64,000 nucleotides of DNA from Streptomyces sp. Je 1-369 (GCF_026810505.1 NZ_CP101750.1:2323448-2387447), one strand, 5' to 3'. Counted from the stretch's first letter, positions 17,653 through 26,341 are shown. The notes: a model not told the origin generated them from the letters alone. Program-made: numbers and translations.

Positions 17653-19320
17653 TCACGCCGCGGAGCGGCGGCCTCCCTGCGCCCCGCCACCGGCGCGGCC
17701 GCGGCGGGCACGACCGCCGCCACCGCTGCCGCCGGTCCCGGCGGAACCGCTCCTGGCCTGGCCACCCTGACCCTGGGCGCTCTGCCCCTGGCCCTGGCGG
17801 GGAACCCTGCGCTGCCCCTGACTCTGGCCCTGGCCCTGACCTGCGGCTGCGCCACCGGCGCCGCGGGGACGCCGGCGCCGCTGCGCGCCACCCCGAGCGG
17901 CGGGCTGCTGCTGCGGCTGCGGCACCTCGATGACGACCGGCACGCCGGAGGGCTCGCGCGCCCCGGTGATCCGCACCAGCTCCTCGTCGGAGGAGGAGAC
18001 GCGGGCCGTGTTCGGCCGGATCTCGGCGTCGGTCATGAGCCGCGTCATCTCGCGCTTCTCGTCGGGGAGGACGAGGGTGACGACGCTGCCGGACTCGCCC
18101 GCCCGCGCGGTGCGGCCGCCGCGGTGGAGGTAGTCCTTGTGGTCGGTGGGCGGGTCGACGTTCACGACGAGGTCGAGGTCGTCGACGTGGATGCCGCGCG
18201 CCGCGACGTTCGTCGCGATCAACGCGGTGACCTGGCCGGTCTTGAACTGGTCGAGCGTACGGTTGCGCTGCGGCTGCGAGCGTCCGCCGTGCAGTCCGGA
18301 GGCGCGGACGCCGTTGGCGAGGAGTCGCTTGGTGAAGCGGTCCACGGCGCGCTTGGTGTCCAGGAACATGATCACGCGGCCTTCGCGGGCGGCGATGCGC
18401 ATGGCGACGGCCTTCTTGTCCGTCTCGTCGGCGACGTAGAGCACGTGGTGCTCCATCGTCGTCACCGCGCCCGCGGACGGGTCCACGGAGTGCACGACGG
18501 GATCGGTCAGGAACATCCGCACGAGCCGGTCGATGTTCTTGTCGAGCGTCGCCGAGAAGAGCATCGTCTGGCCGCCCTGCTCGACCTGCTTGAGCAGCGC
18601 CGTGACCTGCGGCATGAAGCCCATGTCGGCCATTTGGTCGGCCTCGTCGAGGACGGTGACGCGGACCCGCGACAGGTCGCAGTCGCCGCGCTCGATGAGG
18701 TCCTTCAGGCGGCCGGGGGTGGCGACGATGATCTCCGCGCCGCGGCGGAGCGTGCCCGCCTGCCGGGTGATGGAGAGACCGCCGACGACGGTGGCGAGGC
18801 GGAGGTTGACCGACGTCGCGTACGGGGTGAGCGCGTCCGTCACCTGCTGGGCCAGCTCGCGCGTGGGGACCAGGACCATGGCGAGCGGCGACTTCGGCTC
18901 GGCGCGGTGGCCCGCGGTGCGGGCCAGGAGGGCCAGGCCGAAGGCGAGGGTCTTGCCGGAACCGGTCCGTCCGCGCCCGAGGATGTCGCGGCCCGCGAGG
19001 GAGTTGGGGAGCGTGGCGGCCTGGATCGGGAAGGGGTCGGTGACTCCCTGGGCCGCCAGCGTCTTCAGGAGGGCCTCGGGCATGTCCAGATCGCCGAAGG
19101 CCTCGACGGCGGGCAGGGCGGGCGTGATGCTCTCGGGCAGGGCGAATTCGCCGCCCTGCACCGGCTTCGGCCTGCGGTTGCCGGACTTCTTCGCGCCGTG
19201 CGCGGAGCCCTTGGCCTGGCCGGACGGCCGTCCCCTGCCGGCCGCGCTGCCGCCTGCGTTTCCGCCGGAGGTGGCGGGGCGCTTGCGGGCGGGGCGTGCC
19301 GGGCGTTCGGAGCGGTTCAT
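17653..19320 (-). CDS. DEAD-box ATP-dependent RNA helicase
   Basis: A 555-residue RNA helicase of the RhlE/DeaD type. All core motifs are visible: the Q-motif region (PFPIQAATLPNSLAG), Walker A GRTGSGKT, PTRELAQQ, TPGRLKDLI, the DEAD box in VLDEADQMADMGF, SAT in MLFSATLD, then in domain 2 IATNVAARGIHVDDL and the HRGGRTARAG motif VI. The N-terminal 50 residues and the C-terminal 80 are basic, Gly/Gln/Arg-rich and disordered, typical of RNA-binding tails. The start at ATG 19318-19320 has AGGAAGG nine bases upstream; the frame extends upstream to 19404 without a ribosome site. The cold-shock protein gene lies next upstream, and both classes of protein often act in cold adaptation, although a strong terminator separates them. 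Confidence 0.95.
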   Translation of the reverse strand: MNRSERPARPARKRPATSGGNAGGSAAGRGRPSGQAKGSAHGAKKSGNRRPKPVQGGEFALPESITPALPAVEAFGDLDMPEALLKTLAAQGVTDPFPIQAATLPNSLAGRDILGRGRTGSGKTLAFGLALLARTAGHRAEPKSPLAMVLVPTRELAQQVTDALTPYATSVNLRLATVVGGLSITRQAGTLRRGAEIIVATPGRLKDLIERGDCDLSRVRVTVLDEADQMADMGFMPQVTALLKQVEQGGQTMLFSATLDKNIDRLVRMFLTDPVVHSVDPSAGAVTTMEHHVLYVADETDKKAVAMRIAAREGRVIMFLDTKRAVDRFTKRLLANGVRASGLHGGRSQPQRNRTLDQFKTGQVTALIATNVAARGIHVDDLDLVVNVDPPTDHKDYLHRGGRTARAGESGSVVTLVLPDEKREMTRLMTDAEIRPNTARVSSSDEELVRITGAREPSGVPVVIEVPQPQQQPAARGGAQRRRRPRGAGGAAAGQGQGQSQGQRRVPRQGQGQSAQGQGGQARSGSAGTGGSGGGGRARRGRAGGGAQGGRRSAA

Positions 19321-19403
19321 GCAGTAGTGCCTTCCTGGTCGCTGGACTTCCGGACCTCTGAGCCGGTGCGGCTCTGGGCCCGGTAGGGCCCGATGACAGC
19401 GCA

Positions 19404-19439
19404 AGCCGAGGCCCGCACCTTCCGGTGCGGGCCTCGGCT
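19404..19439 (-). terminator. Terminator of the cold-shock gene
   Basis: A perfect 16-bp stem AGCCGAGGCCCGCACC / GGTGCGGGCCTCGGCT closed by the tetraloop TTCC, 23 bases after the cold-shock gene stop. One of the most regular hairpins in the window. Confidence 0.9.
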
Positions 19440-19462
19440 GTGAGGTTCGCGCGCTGCGACGA

Positions 19463-19666
19463 TCAGGCAGGAACGATGTTCTCGGCCTGCAGGCCCTTCT
19501 GGCCCTGCGTCACCTCGAAGGAGACCTTCTGGCCCTCGAGGAGCTCACGGAAGCCGGAGGACGCGATGTTCGAGTAGTGGGCGAAGACGTCGGGGCCGCC
19601 GCCGTCCTGCTCGATGAAGCCGAAGCCCTTTTCCGAGTTGAACCACTTAACGGTGCCGGTTGCCAT
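19463..19666 (-). CDS. Cold-shock protein (CspA family)
   Basis: A 67-residue single cold-shock domain: [10 protein letters not shown], then the RNP1 motif KGFGFIEQ and RNP2-like DVFAHYS, ending in AENIVPA. It binds single-stranded RNA/DNA and acts as an RNA chaperone. The start at ATG 19664-19666 has GAGGAG six bases upstream; an upstream ATG at 19702 is not supported. The gene has a long, unusually AT-rich leader between 19667 and about 19880, as is common for csp genes, where the leader RNA can control stability and translation. It is an independent unit ended by a perfect hairpin. Confidence 0.96.
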   Translation of the reverse strand: MATGTVKWFNSEKGFGFIEQDGGGPDVFAHYSNIASSGFRELLEGQKVSFEVTQGQKGLQAENIVPA

Positions 19667-19954
19667 GTCAATCTCCTCAACAGGGGCAGTGAATGGAGGC
19701 ACACCGAATTGCGTGACTCCAGCGCTGCATTGACCCCCATACCGGAGAGAACCGGAAAAACAAACATGCGCCCTCGGAGCATTCCCGTCAGGCGCACATA
19801 AAGTTCATGGGTACCAAAACTGCAACACATAACCCTAACATGCTCACGGTCCTGTCCGCACGGCACCTCCTCGCGCATGCCCCTTCCCCCCTCAAGATCA
19901 CATCGCTACCTTCGGCCGAACAATCGCTTGGTAGGCCGTTGGGAAGGCGGACCG
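19667..19954. promoter_or_regulatory. Divergent promoter region and csp leader
   Basis: A 288-bp region between the cold-shock gene and the divergent phosphatase gene. Its middle (19740-19850) is clearly lower in GC than the surroundings, with runs such as GGAAAAACAAAC and AAAACTGCAACACATAACCC. It should hold both promoters and the csp 5' leader. I cannot place -35 and -10 boxes with confidence. Confidence 0.45.
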
Positions 19955-20911
19955 ATGCGTATCTCCCGAGCCCGAGCCCGTACCCGTACCCGTACCCGCG
20001 CCCGTACCGCGACCGGGCTGGCGGTCTGCGCGCTCGCCCTGGGCACACTGCCCGCCTGGGCGGCCCCCTCGGAAGCCGCGGCGCCCACGGCGCCCAGCCA
20101 CACGGTCGCCGCCCCCGAGACGGCCGCCCGCCACGTCCCGCTCCAGGGCGCGGTCAACGTACGAGACGTCGGTGGCTACCGGACCTACGACGGGGAGCGC
20201 GTCCGCGAAGGGCGGGTCTTCCGTGCCGACGGGCTCAGCAAGCTCACCGACGCCGATCTCGGCACGGTCGCCGGGCTCGGGCTGAAGAAGGTCATCGACT
20301 TCCGGGTGCCCGCCGAGGTCCGGTACGACGGGGTGGACCGGCTGCCCGCCGGGCTCTCCCCCACCTCGCGTCCGATCACCGACAACGGCCTGTTCACCCA
20401 GCTCCTCACCGCCATCGGCTCCAGGGACCCGGTCAAGCAGGAGGAAATGCTCGGCAACGGGAAGGCGGCCGCGTTCATGCGCGACGTCTACCGCACCTTC
20501 GTCACCGACGCCGCCAACCGGGCGCAGTTCGCGGCCACCCTGCGCGACATCGCCGCCAGCCGCTCGCCGCTGCTCTACCACTGCACCTCCGGCAAGGACC
20601 GCACCGGCTGGACGACGTATCTGCTGCTGCGCCTCGTCGGCGTCCCCGAGCGGACCGCGGCCGGCGACTACCTGGCCTCCAACACCTACCGGGCCGCGTA
20701 CGACGCGAAGGTCCGCGAGGCGCTGAAGCAGGGCGGGCTGATGCAGAACCCGGACCTGATCATCCCGCTCCAGGAGGTCCGCCCCGACTACCTCGACACC
20801 GCCCTCACGGAGGCCACGCAGCGGTACGGCGGCTTCCAGGATTACCTGACGAAAGGGCTCGGCCTGGACGCCCGCACGATCCTGAAGCTGCGCGACCGCA
20901 TGGTGGGCTAG
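19955..20911 (+). CDS. Secreted tyrosine-protein phosphatase (DUF-type Y_phosphatase3)
   Basis: A 318-residue exported phosphatase. The start at ATG 19955 follows GGAAGGCGG. The N-terminus is a very arginine-rich n-region (RARARTRTRTRARTAT) encoded by hexanucleotide repeats, then a hydrophobic core and a WAAPSEA cleavage region near residue 37. The catalytic P-loop HCTSGKDRTG is at residues 209-218 (Cys210 nucleophile, Arg216), of the HCxxGKDRT type found in the LipA/MptpB-like dual-specificity phosphatases that can also act on phosphoinositides. Upstream, NVRDVGGY and GRVFRADGLSKLT are typical of this family. The stop overlaps the end of the convergent VWA gene by 4 bp. Confidence 0.92.
   Translation: MRISRARARTRTRTRARTATGLAVCALALGTLPAWAAPSEAAAPTAPSHTVAAPETAARHVPLQGAVNVRDVGGYRTYDGERVREGRVFRADGLSKLTDADLGTVAGLGLKKVIDFRVPAEVRYDGVDRLPAGLSPTSRPITDNGLFTQLLTAIGSRDPVKQEEMLGNGKAAAFMRDVYRTFVTDAANRAQFAATLRDIAASRSPLLYHCTSGKDRTGWTTYLLLRLVGVPERTAAGDYLASNTYRAAYDAKVREALKQGGLMQNPDLIIPLQEVRPDYLDTALTEATQRYGGFQDYLTKGLGLDARTILKLRDRMVG
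19965..20006 (+). repeat. Hexanucleotide repeat coding the Arg-rich signal n-region
   Basis: Seven 6-bp units: CCCGAG twice, CCCGTA three times, CCCGCG, CCCGTA. In frame they give alternating Arg with Ala or Thr at residues 4-18 of the exported phosphatase. Unit number could vary without a frameshift. Confidence 0.85.
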
Positions 20912-21651
20912 CCGCCCGCCGGGGTGACGATCCCGGCCGCCCGCGCCGCCGCGAGCCACGCGGGGAACTCCCCTACCAGCCGGTCGTAGAGCTCGTCGTC
21001 CGGCACCGCGAGCGGGTCCTCCCCCGCGTGGAAGAAGCCCGCGTTGTCGACCGGGCGCTTGGCGGGAACGGCGAGTTCGTCGAGCTTGCGCAGGTAGTCG
21101 AACTGCTTGCTCGTGGGGTCGCCGAAGCCTATGAACTGCCAGAACAGCGGAAGCCTCGCCGCCTTGCACAGATAGCGCTCGGCGGCGAGCTTGTTGATGG
21201 GGCCTCCGTCGGTCTGGAAGACGACGAGGGCGGGCGCGGTGGGACCGTCGGCACAGCTGTCTACGTAGTGGTCGATTACGGCGTCCATCGCAAGGTGGTA
21301 GCTGGTCTTGCCCATGTGTCCGAGCCCGGCGGCTATCTCGTCGACCCGGCCGCGGTGGTTGTCCAGCGCGATGTCCGTCACCGCGTCGACGTCGGTCGAG
21401 AAGAAGACGGTGGGCACGACACCGTCGTCGTCCAGGTGCGCGGAGAGGCCGAGCACGCGGTCGGCGAGGGCCTGGACGCTGCCGTCCTTGTAGTAGGGCT
21501 TCATGGAACCGGAGTAGTCGACGACGAGGTAGACGGCCGCCCGCGCCCCGTCCAGGCCGTGTTTGCGCAGGGAGACCCCGGCGCTCTTGTACAGGCTGAC
21601 CAGAGCCGGCGCCGAGTCCTCCACCTTGCGCAGACTGATCGCGGATCCCAT
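20908..21651 (-). CDS. VWA-domain protein (TerF/TerY-like)
   Basis: A 247-residue cytoplasmic protein made almost entirely of a von Willebrand factor A domain. The MIDAS metal site starts with DYSGS (Asp45, Ser47, Ser49); the Thr of GKTSYH and the Asp of QTDGGP complete it. VWA proteins of this subtype occur with tellurium-resistance (TerD) proteins, and the C-terminal FGDPTSKQFDYLRKLDEL matches that group. No ter gene is adjacent. I choose ATG 21649-21651; a frame from 21678 is also open. It converges with the phosphatase gene (4-bp overlap of the ends). Function unknown beyond metal-dependent protein binding. Confidence 0.85.
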   Translation of the reverse strand: MGSAISLRKVEDSAPALVSLYKSAGVSLRKHGLDGARAAVYLVVDYSGSMKPYYKDGSVQALADRVLGLSAHLDDDGVVPTVFFSTDVDAVTDIALDNHRGRVDEIAAGLGHMGKTSYHLAMDAVIDHYVDSCADGPTAPALVVFQTDGGPINKLAAERYLCKAARLPLFWQFIGFGDPTSKQFDYLRKLDELAVPAKRPVDNAGFFHAGEDPLAVPDDELYDRLVGEFPAWLAAARAAGIVTPAGG

Positions 21652-21732
21652 GTCCCGCCCCGCCCTTCCACCTTGCACATATGACTGCTAGACACATGCC
21701 GATTCGGCACGTACGGACGTACGGAGGATGAC

Positions 21733-22473
21733 ATGAACCACGGCCTGGAAGGCAAGGTCGTCCTCGTCACCGGGGCGGGCCGCGGACAGGGCGCCGCGGA
21801 GGCACGGCTCTTCGCGGCGGCCGGGGCGCGGGTCGTGGTGACGGACGTACGGGAGGAGGAGGGGCGCGAGGTCGCCGAAGCCCTGGGCGGGCAGCGCGGG
21901 CGGGGGTTGTTCGTACGGCACGACGTCTCCGACGCGGGGAGCTGGGCGTCGGCCGTGGCGGCGGCGCTCGGTGCGTTCGGGCGGCTCGACGTCCTCGTGA
22001 ACAATGCCGCGCTGTGGCGGACGGCGTCCGTGGAGGACGAGACGTACGAGAACTTCGAGGAGCTGGTACGGGTCAATCTCCTGGGGCCGTTCCTGGGCAT
22101 CCAGGCGGTGCTGCCCGCGCTGAAGGAGGCGGGCGGCGGGTCGGTCGTGAACGTGTCGTCGACGGCGGGGCTCGTCGGCATCCCGGGGCACGCGGCGTAC
22201 GGGTCGACGAAGTTCGGCCTGCGGGGGCTGACCCGCTCCGCGGCGCTCGACCTGGCGAAGTACCGGGTGCGGGTCAACTCCGTACATCCGGGGGCGGTCG
22301 ACACCCCGATGATCTCCGCCGCCTCCGCCGGGCGGGACTGGTCGCATCTGCCGCTGGGCCGGATGGGCCGCCCGGAGGAGGTCGGTGAGCTGGTGCTGTT
22401 CCTGGCGTCGGACGCGTCGTCGTACGTCACGGGGGCGGAGTTCACCGTGGACGGCGGGTCGACGGCGGGGTGA
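21733..22473 (+). CDS. SDR-family NAD(P)-dependent oxidoreductase
   Basis: A classical short-chain dehydrogenase/reductase of 246 residues. The cofactor motif TGAGRGQG is at 13-20, NNA at 90-92, and the catalytic Ser143, Tyr156 and Lys160 (YGSTK) have the standard spacing. The C-terminus VTGAEFTVDGGSTAG is typical of the 3-alpha/20-beta-hydroxysteroid dehydrogenase-like subgroup (the GQG variant of the glycine motif also fits it). Acidic Asp38 after the second beta-strand favours NAD(H). ACGGAGGA precedes the ATG. It is divergent from the VWA gene and alone on its strand. Substrate unknown. Confidence 0.93.
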   Translation: MNHGLEGKVVLVTGAGRGQGAAEARLFAAAGARVVVTDVREEEGREVAEALGGQRGRGLFVRHDVSDAGSWASAVAAALGAFGRLDVLVNNAALWRTASVEDETYENFEELVRVNLLGPFLGIQAVLPALKEAGGGSVVNVSSTAGLVGIPGHAAYGSTKFGLRGLTRSAALDLAKYRVRVNSVHPGAVDTPMISAASAGRDWSHLPLGRMGRPEEVGELVLFLASDASSYVTGAEFTVDGGSTAG

Positions 22474-22496
22474 CCGCGCGCCGGTCCCGCCGGGTC

Positions 22497-22853
22497 TCAG
22501 TGGCGGCCGGTCAGCAGCACCGAGCGCAGCTTGAGGCGGTCGGTGGCGGGTTTGCCGTGCGGGCGCAGCGTCCAGGAGTCGCCGGTGCAGTCCGGCTCGG
22601 TGAAGACCGTCGCCCACTCGTCGGTGTTGTTGTGCGGGGCGAACGCGGGCTCGGTGGAGCCGGGGTCGGCGACCTCGGCCAGGGGGATGCAGCCGGGGCT
22701 CGGCGGGTTGTGGAAGGTGACCTTCCGCGGGTGTCCGTCGGGGCCGGCGAACTTGTAGGAGAAGTCGCCGGTGGCGGCGGTCGCGGAGGTCGGCAGGGTG
22801 ATGACGAGGGCGAACGCGCCGAGGGCGGCGGCGAGGGTGTGGCGAAGGCGCAT
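22497..22853 (-). CDS. Small secreted protein, unknown function
   Basis: A 118-residue protein with a Sec signal peptide (MRLRHT, then about 18 hydrophobic residues, and a TSATAA cleavage region near residue 27). The mature domain is short and beta-rich (FSYKFAGPDGHPRKVTF) with two cysteines (PGCIPL and EPDCTGDSW) that could form one disulfide. The start at ATG 22851-22853 has a weak ribosome site. The frame continues upstream to 23060, but that part has no ribosome site and an unlikely Arg-rich composition. I do not recognise the family; similar small beta proteins in Streptomyces are annotated as hypothetical. Confidence 0.7.
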   Translation of the reverse strand: MRLRHTLAAALGAFALVITLPTSATAATGDFSYKFAGPDGHPRKVTFHNPPSPGCIPLAEVADPGSTEPAFAPHNNTDEWATVFTEPDCTGDSWTLRPHGKPATDRLKLRSVLLTGRH

Positions 22854-23065
22854 GGGGTCCGTTTCGGTACGGGCGCCGGACGCGGTGGGCGTCCGGTGGC
22901 TGGGGGTGTGCCGGGCCCGCCGCACGTGGCGGGCCCGGCACCGCCCTCCCCGCCTGCCGAGCCGTGCATGCACGGTGTCACCCGCGCGGGGCAGCCGAAA
23001 CGATCCTTCGCCCGCCGGGTGGACTACCGTGCGCCGGGCCGCGACGGACGACGGTGACACGCGAA

Positions 23066-23103
23066 GAGGCGCCGGGCGGCGCGCTGCGGCCGCCCAGCGC
23101 CTC
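23066..23103 (-). terminator. Terminator of the ABC importer operon
   Basis: GAGGCGC then GGGCGGC pair with GCCGCCC then GCGCCTC, with one C/A mismatch between the stems and an 8-base loop. It starts 12 bases after the stop of the last permease gene. Confidence 0.85.
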
Positions 23104-23114
23104 CTTGCGAACGG

Positions 23115-23948
23115 TCACCCCTTGACGGCCCCCGCCGCCAGGCCCGAGCCGAGCTTCCGGTGGACGATCACGAAGAAGATCATCACCGGCACGGTCACCA
23201 GCGTGGAGCTGGCCATGACCGGGCCCCAGGCCGTGGAGTTCTCGCCGAAGAACTGGTAGATGCCCACGGCGGCCGTGTACTTGTCGCTGCCCTTCATGAA
23301 CGTGTACGCGAACACGAACTCGTTCCACGCCGTGATGAACGCGAAGATCGACGTGGCGACGAGCCCCGGCGCGACCAGCGGAAGCAGCACGGACCAGAAC
23401 ATCCGCGGCCAGGACGCCCCGTCGATGTACGCGGCCTCCTCGACCTCCTTGGGGACGGTGGCGACGAAGCCGCGCAGCGTCCAGATCGCGAAGGGGAGCG
23501 AGAGGGCGATGTAGACGATGCTGAGGCCCAGCAGGGAGTTGAGCATGTCGTAGTCCCGCATCTGGATGAAGAGCGGGATGACGAGGGCTTCGAGCGGCAC
23601 CATCTGCACGATCAGGATCATGATCAGCACGGAGGTGCGGAAGCGGAACTTGAACCGCGCCACCGCGATGGCGGCGAAGAGCGAGAGCAGCGCGGCCGCG
23701 ACGATCGTGGCGAGCCCGACGATCGCCGAGTTCAGCAGGTACGTGCCGAAGTTGCCCTTGTCGAAGACGAACTCGAAGTGCTCGAAGCTGATGCCGCTGG
23801 GCAGGACGTCCGAGCCGCGCAGCGACGCCTTGGGGTCCAGCGCGGTGGAGACCATCCAGTAGACGGGGAAGAGCGTGAAGAGGAGGAGCCCGACGACCGC
23901 GGCGGGCAGGCCGATGCGTGAGGCGAGCGTGGTGCGGCGGGTCGTCAC
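23115..23948 (-). CDS. Carbohydrate ABC transporter permease (CUT1, MalG-like)
   Basis: The second permease of a CUT1 sugar importer, 277 residues with six predicted membrane helices. The first is VVGLLLFTLFPVYWMVSTAL and the last lies near VMIFFVIVHRKLGSGL. The EAA loop that docks the ATPase is EVEEAAYIDGASWPRMFW. The start is GTG at 23946-23948 and its GTGA overlaps the stop of the upstream permease by 4 bp, so translation is coupled. A longer frame reaching 24770 exists only because the opposite reading of the neighbouring gene is open. No ATPase gene is linked; Streptomyces importers of this class share MsiK. Confidence 0.93.
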   Translation of the reverse strand: MTTRRTTLASRIGLPAAVVGLLLFTLFPVYWMVSTALDPKASLRGSDVLPSGISFEHFEFVFDKGNFGTYLLNSAIVGLATIVAAALLSLFAAIAVARFKFRFRTSVLIMILIVQMVPLEALVIPLFIQMRDYDMLNSLLGLSIVYIALSLPFAIWTLRGFVATVPKEVEEAAYIDGASWPRMFWSVLLPLVAPGLVATSIFAFITAWNEFVFAYTFMKGSDKYTAAVGIYQFFGENSTAWGPVMASSTLVTVPVMIFFVIVHRKLGSGLAAGAVKG

Positions 23949-24937
23949 AGGTCCTCGTCCCCCTGGCGGAACAGTGTGCGGATGTAGACGACGGTGATGG
24001 CCAGGAGCAGCACGGTCAGCAGGACCGCGGCCGCGGCGCCCGTGCCGTAGTCGTTCTTGGCGAAGGCCTGGATGTACGAGAAGACGCCCAGGTTGTAGAC
24101 CTCTTCGTTGGAGCCGTCGCCGCCGGGTTGCAGGTACACCTGGGTGAAGACCTTGAAGTCCCAGATCGTGGAGAGGATGGTCACCACGAGGAAGACGGGC
24201 TTGATGGTCGGCACGGTGATGTTCCAGAACCGCTGCCAGGCGTTGGCGCCGTCCAGTTCCCCGGCTTCGTACAGCTCCTTGGGGATGGTCATGAGTCCCG
24301 CGAGGACGGTGATGGCGACGAACGGGAAGCCGTGGTGGACGACGTTGAGCGTGGCGATGGCGTAGAACGGGCCGCGTTCGGTGAACCAGTTGGTGGTCTC
24401 CGGGTCGATCAGGCCGACCGAGCCCGCGATCTGGCTGACCATGCCGTCCTGCGGCTGGAACAGCCAGATCCATACGTACGTTCCTGTCACCGCCGGCATG
24501 GCCCAGGCGGCGAGGATCGCGATGGAGCAGATCATCCGCCAGGTGGTGCCGAGGCGGTTGAGGAGCAATGCGACGAGGGTGCCGAGTGCGACGGTGATGC
24601 CGACGCAGGCGAAGGCGAAGAAGACGGTGTTGGGCAGGACCGTCTTCCACAGCAGGCTGCTGGAGAGCAGGTCGCTGTAGTGGTCGAAGCCGGTGAACGT
24701 GCTGACGCCGCCGCCGAACTTGACCTCGTAGTCCTCCATGGAGAGCTTGCCGACCTGGATCAGCGGCCACAGGAGCAGGCCGGCGAGGACGACGAGGGAG
24801 GGCGCGAGGAGGAGCCAGGGGCGGGTGAGTGTGATGAGTTTCTTGCGACGGCGGGCCGCTTCGGCGCCGCTGTCGGGGGGCCGGGGGCCGCGGGGGGCCG
24901 GGATCTTCGACCCCCCGCTGACGAGCGTGTCTTTCAC
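23945..24937 (-). CDS. Sugar ABC transporter permease (CUT1, MalF-like)
   Basis: The first permease of the importer, 330 residues. A 35-residue polar and basic N-terminus precedes the first helix (PWLLLAPSLVVLAGLLLWPL). The EAA loop is ELYEAGELDGANAWQRFW. The hydrophobic pattern fits six helices. It follows the solute-binding protein gene by 34 bases and overlaps the next permease by 4 bp, so all three genes form one operon. Substrate specificity is set by the binding protein; see the DasR-like site upstream for the possible substrate class. Confidence 0.93.
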   Translation of the reverse strand: MKDTLVSGGSKIPAPRGPRPPDSGAEAARRRKKLITLTRPWLLLAPSLVVLAGLLLWPLIQVGKLSMEDYEVKFGGGVSTFTGFDHYSDLLSSSLLWKTVLPNTVFFAFACVGITVALGTLVALLLNRLGTTWRMICSIAILAAWAMPAVTGTYVWIWLFQPQDGMVSQIAGSVGLIDPETTNWFTERGPFYAIATLNVVHHGFPFVAITVLAGLMTIPKELYEAGELDGANAWQRFWNITVPTIKPVFLVVTILSTIWDFKVFTQVYLQPGGDGSNEEVYNLGVFSYIQAFAKNDYGTGAAAAVLLTVLLLAITVVYIRTLFRQGDEDL

Positions 24938-24971
24938 GGTAAGTCCTTCACAGTGCCGAACTCGCCCTTTT

Positions 24972-26273
24972 CTACTCGTCCTTGGCGAAGATCGCGTCCA
25001 TGTCCTTGGCCGCCTTGTCCGCCGCTTCCTGCACGGACGACTTGCCGGTGAGGATCGACTGGACCATGCCGGGGATGACCTTGGAGGCCTGGATCTCGCC
25101 GTACGACTTGGTCTTGGGGACGGTCGCGCCGGCTTCCAGCATCTGCTTGGCGAAGGGCTCGACGAGCGGGTCCTTCTTCGCCTCGATCTTCTTCAGTTCG
25201 GAGTTCTGGCCGGGGAAGTAGTTGGTCTCCTCGGCCCACTTGGCGGCGAACTCGCCGGTGGTCACGAGCTTCACGAACTCCCAGGCGAGGTCCTTCTTGT
25301 CCGTGTTGAACGTGGACAGGTAGGAGCCGCCGAGGAAGGACTTGCTCATGCCGCCGTTCCGGCCCGGGATCGGCACCGCGCCGAGCTTGCCCTTGAGGTC
25401 CGGGTTGGCGTCGATGATGGCCTTCGGGGTCCAGTTGCCGCCGATGGCCATGGCGATCTCGCCCTTGTTCCAGGCGTCGCCGACCTCCTTCTCGGTCCAG
25501 GTGTTGACCTTGGCCGGGGAGACCTTGTCCTTGGTGGCGAGGCCGGTGTAGAACTCGATGCCCTTGATGGCGTCGGGCGAGTTGATGCCGGACTTCCACT
25601 TGCCGCCGGACTCGGTGGCGAGTTCGCCGCCCGCGCCCCAGATGAAGGGGGCCGCGAACATCTCCGCGCCGCCCGCGACGGGGAAGGAGACGAGCTTGGG
25701 CTCCTTCTCCTTGAGCGTCCTGGCGGTCTCCTGGAGCTCCTTCCACGTGGTCGGGGGCTTCAGGTCGTGCTTCTCGAAGATGTCCTTGCGGTAGACGATC
25801 GAGCGGACGCCCGCGTACCAGGGCATGCCGTACTGCTTGCCGTCGAGCGTGCCCGCGTCCGCGAGGCCCTCGACGAGGTCGTCGTTCAGGCCCGACTTCT
25901 TCACTTCGTCCGTGACGTCGACGAGGGCGTCGGTCTCGGCGAACTGGGGCACCCAGGTGGTGCCGACCTCCGCGACGTCGGGTACCTGGTCCTCGCCGCC
26001 CTCGATGGCGGTCGTGAACTTCTTCTGGGCGCTGGCCCACTGCTGGTACTCGACCTTGATCTTGGCACCGGTCTTCTTGGTGAAGGCCTTCTCGGCCTCC
26101 TCGAAGAACGGGCGTGCGTCGGGGTTGGTCCCCTCCATGATCCACACGGTGAGGGTCTTGCCCTTGCCGTCGGTGGCCTTGTCGCCCGAGTCGCCGTCAT
26201 CCCCACCGCACGCCGTGGCGGTCAGTCCGAGACTCATGGCGATACAACCAGCGGCGATGACGCGTCGATTCAT
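24972..26273 (-). CDS. Extracellular sugar-binding lipoprotein of ABC importer
   Basis: A 433-residue solute-binding lipoprotein. The signal peptide ends in a lipobox at LTATAC, with Cys22 the lipidated residue, followed by the Gly/Asp/Ser-rich linker typical of lipoproteins. The mature part is a cluster B/D type sugar-binding fold (LTVWIMEGTNPDARPFFEEAEKAF at the start; MAIGGNWTP and NYFPGQ later). The ATG at 26271-26273 has GGAGGGGG upstream; the frame runs on to 26444 but without support. It heads the operon with the two permeases. Upstream lie a DasR-like palindrome and two other inverted repeats. By that context the ligand may be an amino-sugar oligomer, otherwise an unspecified oligosaccharide. 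Confidence 0.93.
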   Translation of the reverse strand: MNRRVIAAGCIAMSLGLTATACGGDDGDSGDKATDGKGKTLTVWIMEGTNPDARPFFEEAEKAFTKKTGAKIKVEYQQWASAQKKFTTAIEGGEDQVPDVAEVGTTWVPQFAETDALVDVTDEVKKSGLNDDLVEGLADAGTLDGKQYGMPWYAGVRSIVYRKDIFEKHDLKPPTTWKELQETARTLKEKEPKLVSFPVAGGAEMFAAPFIWGAGGELATESGGKWKSGINSPDAIKGIEFYTGLATKDKVSPAKVNTWTEKEVGDAWNKGEIAMAIGGNWTPKAIIDANPDLKGKLGAVPIPGRNGGMSKSFLGGSYLSTFNTDKKDLAWEFVKLVTTGEFAAKWAEETNYFPGQNSELKKIEAKKDPLVEPFAKQMLEAGATVPKTKSYGEIQASKVIPGMVQSILTGKSSVQEAADKAAKDMDAIFAKDE

Positions 26274-26331
26274 GCCGGCCCCCTCCAGGTTCCGATTGGT
26301 GGGAGCGATTGTGGTCACACCAGACGGGGGC

Positions 26332-26341
26332 GGTCTAGACC
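26332..26341. promoter_or_regulatory. DasR-responsive element-like palindrome
   Basis: The perfect palindrome GGTCTAGACC is the core of the DasR-responsive element (consensus ACTGGTCTAGACCACT). The flanks here (GC on the left, CATT on the right) fit only partly. It is 59 bases upstream of the binding-protein start, a normal operator position. DasR, a GntR-family regulator released by glucosamine-6-phosphate, controls N-acetylglucosamine and chitin use in Streptomyces. Confidence 0.6.
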
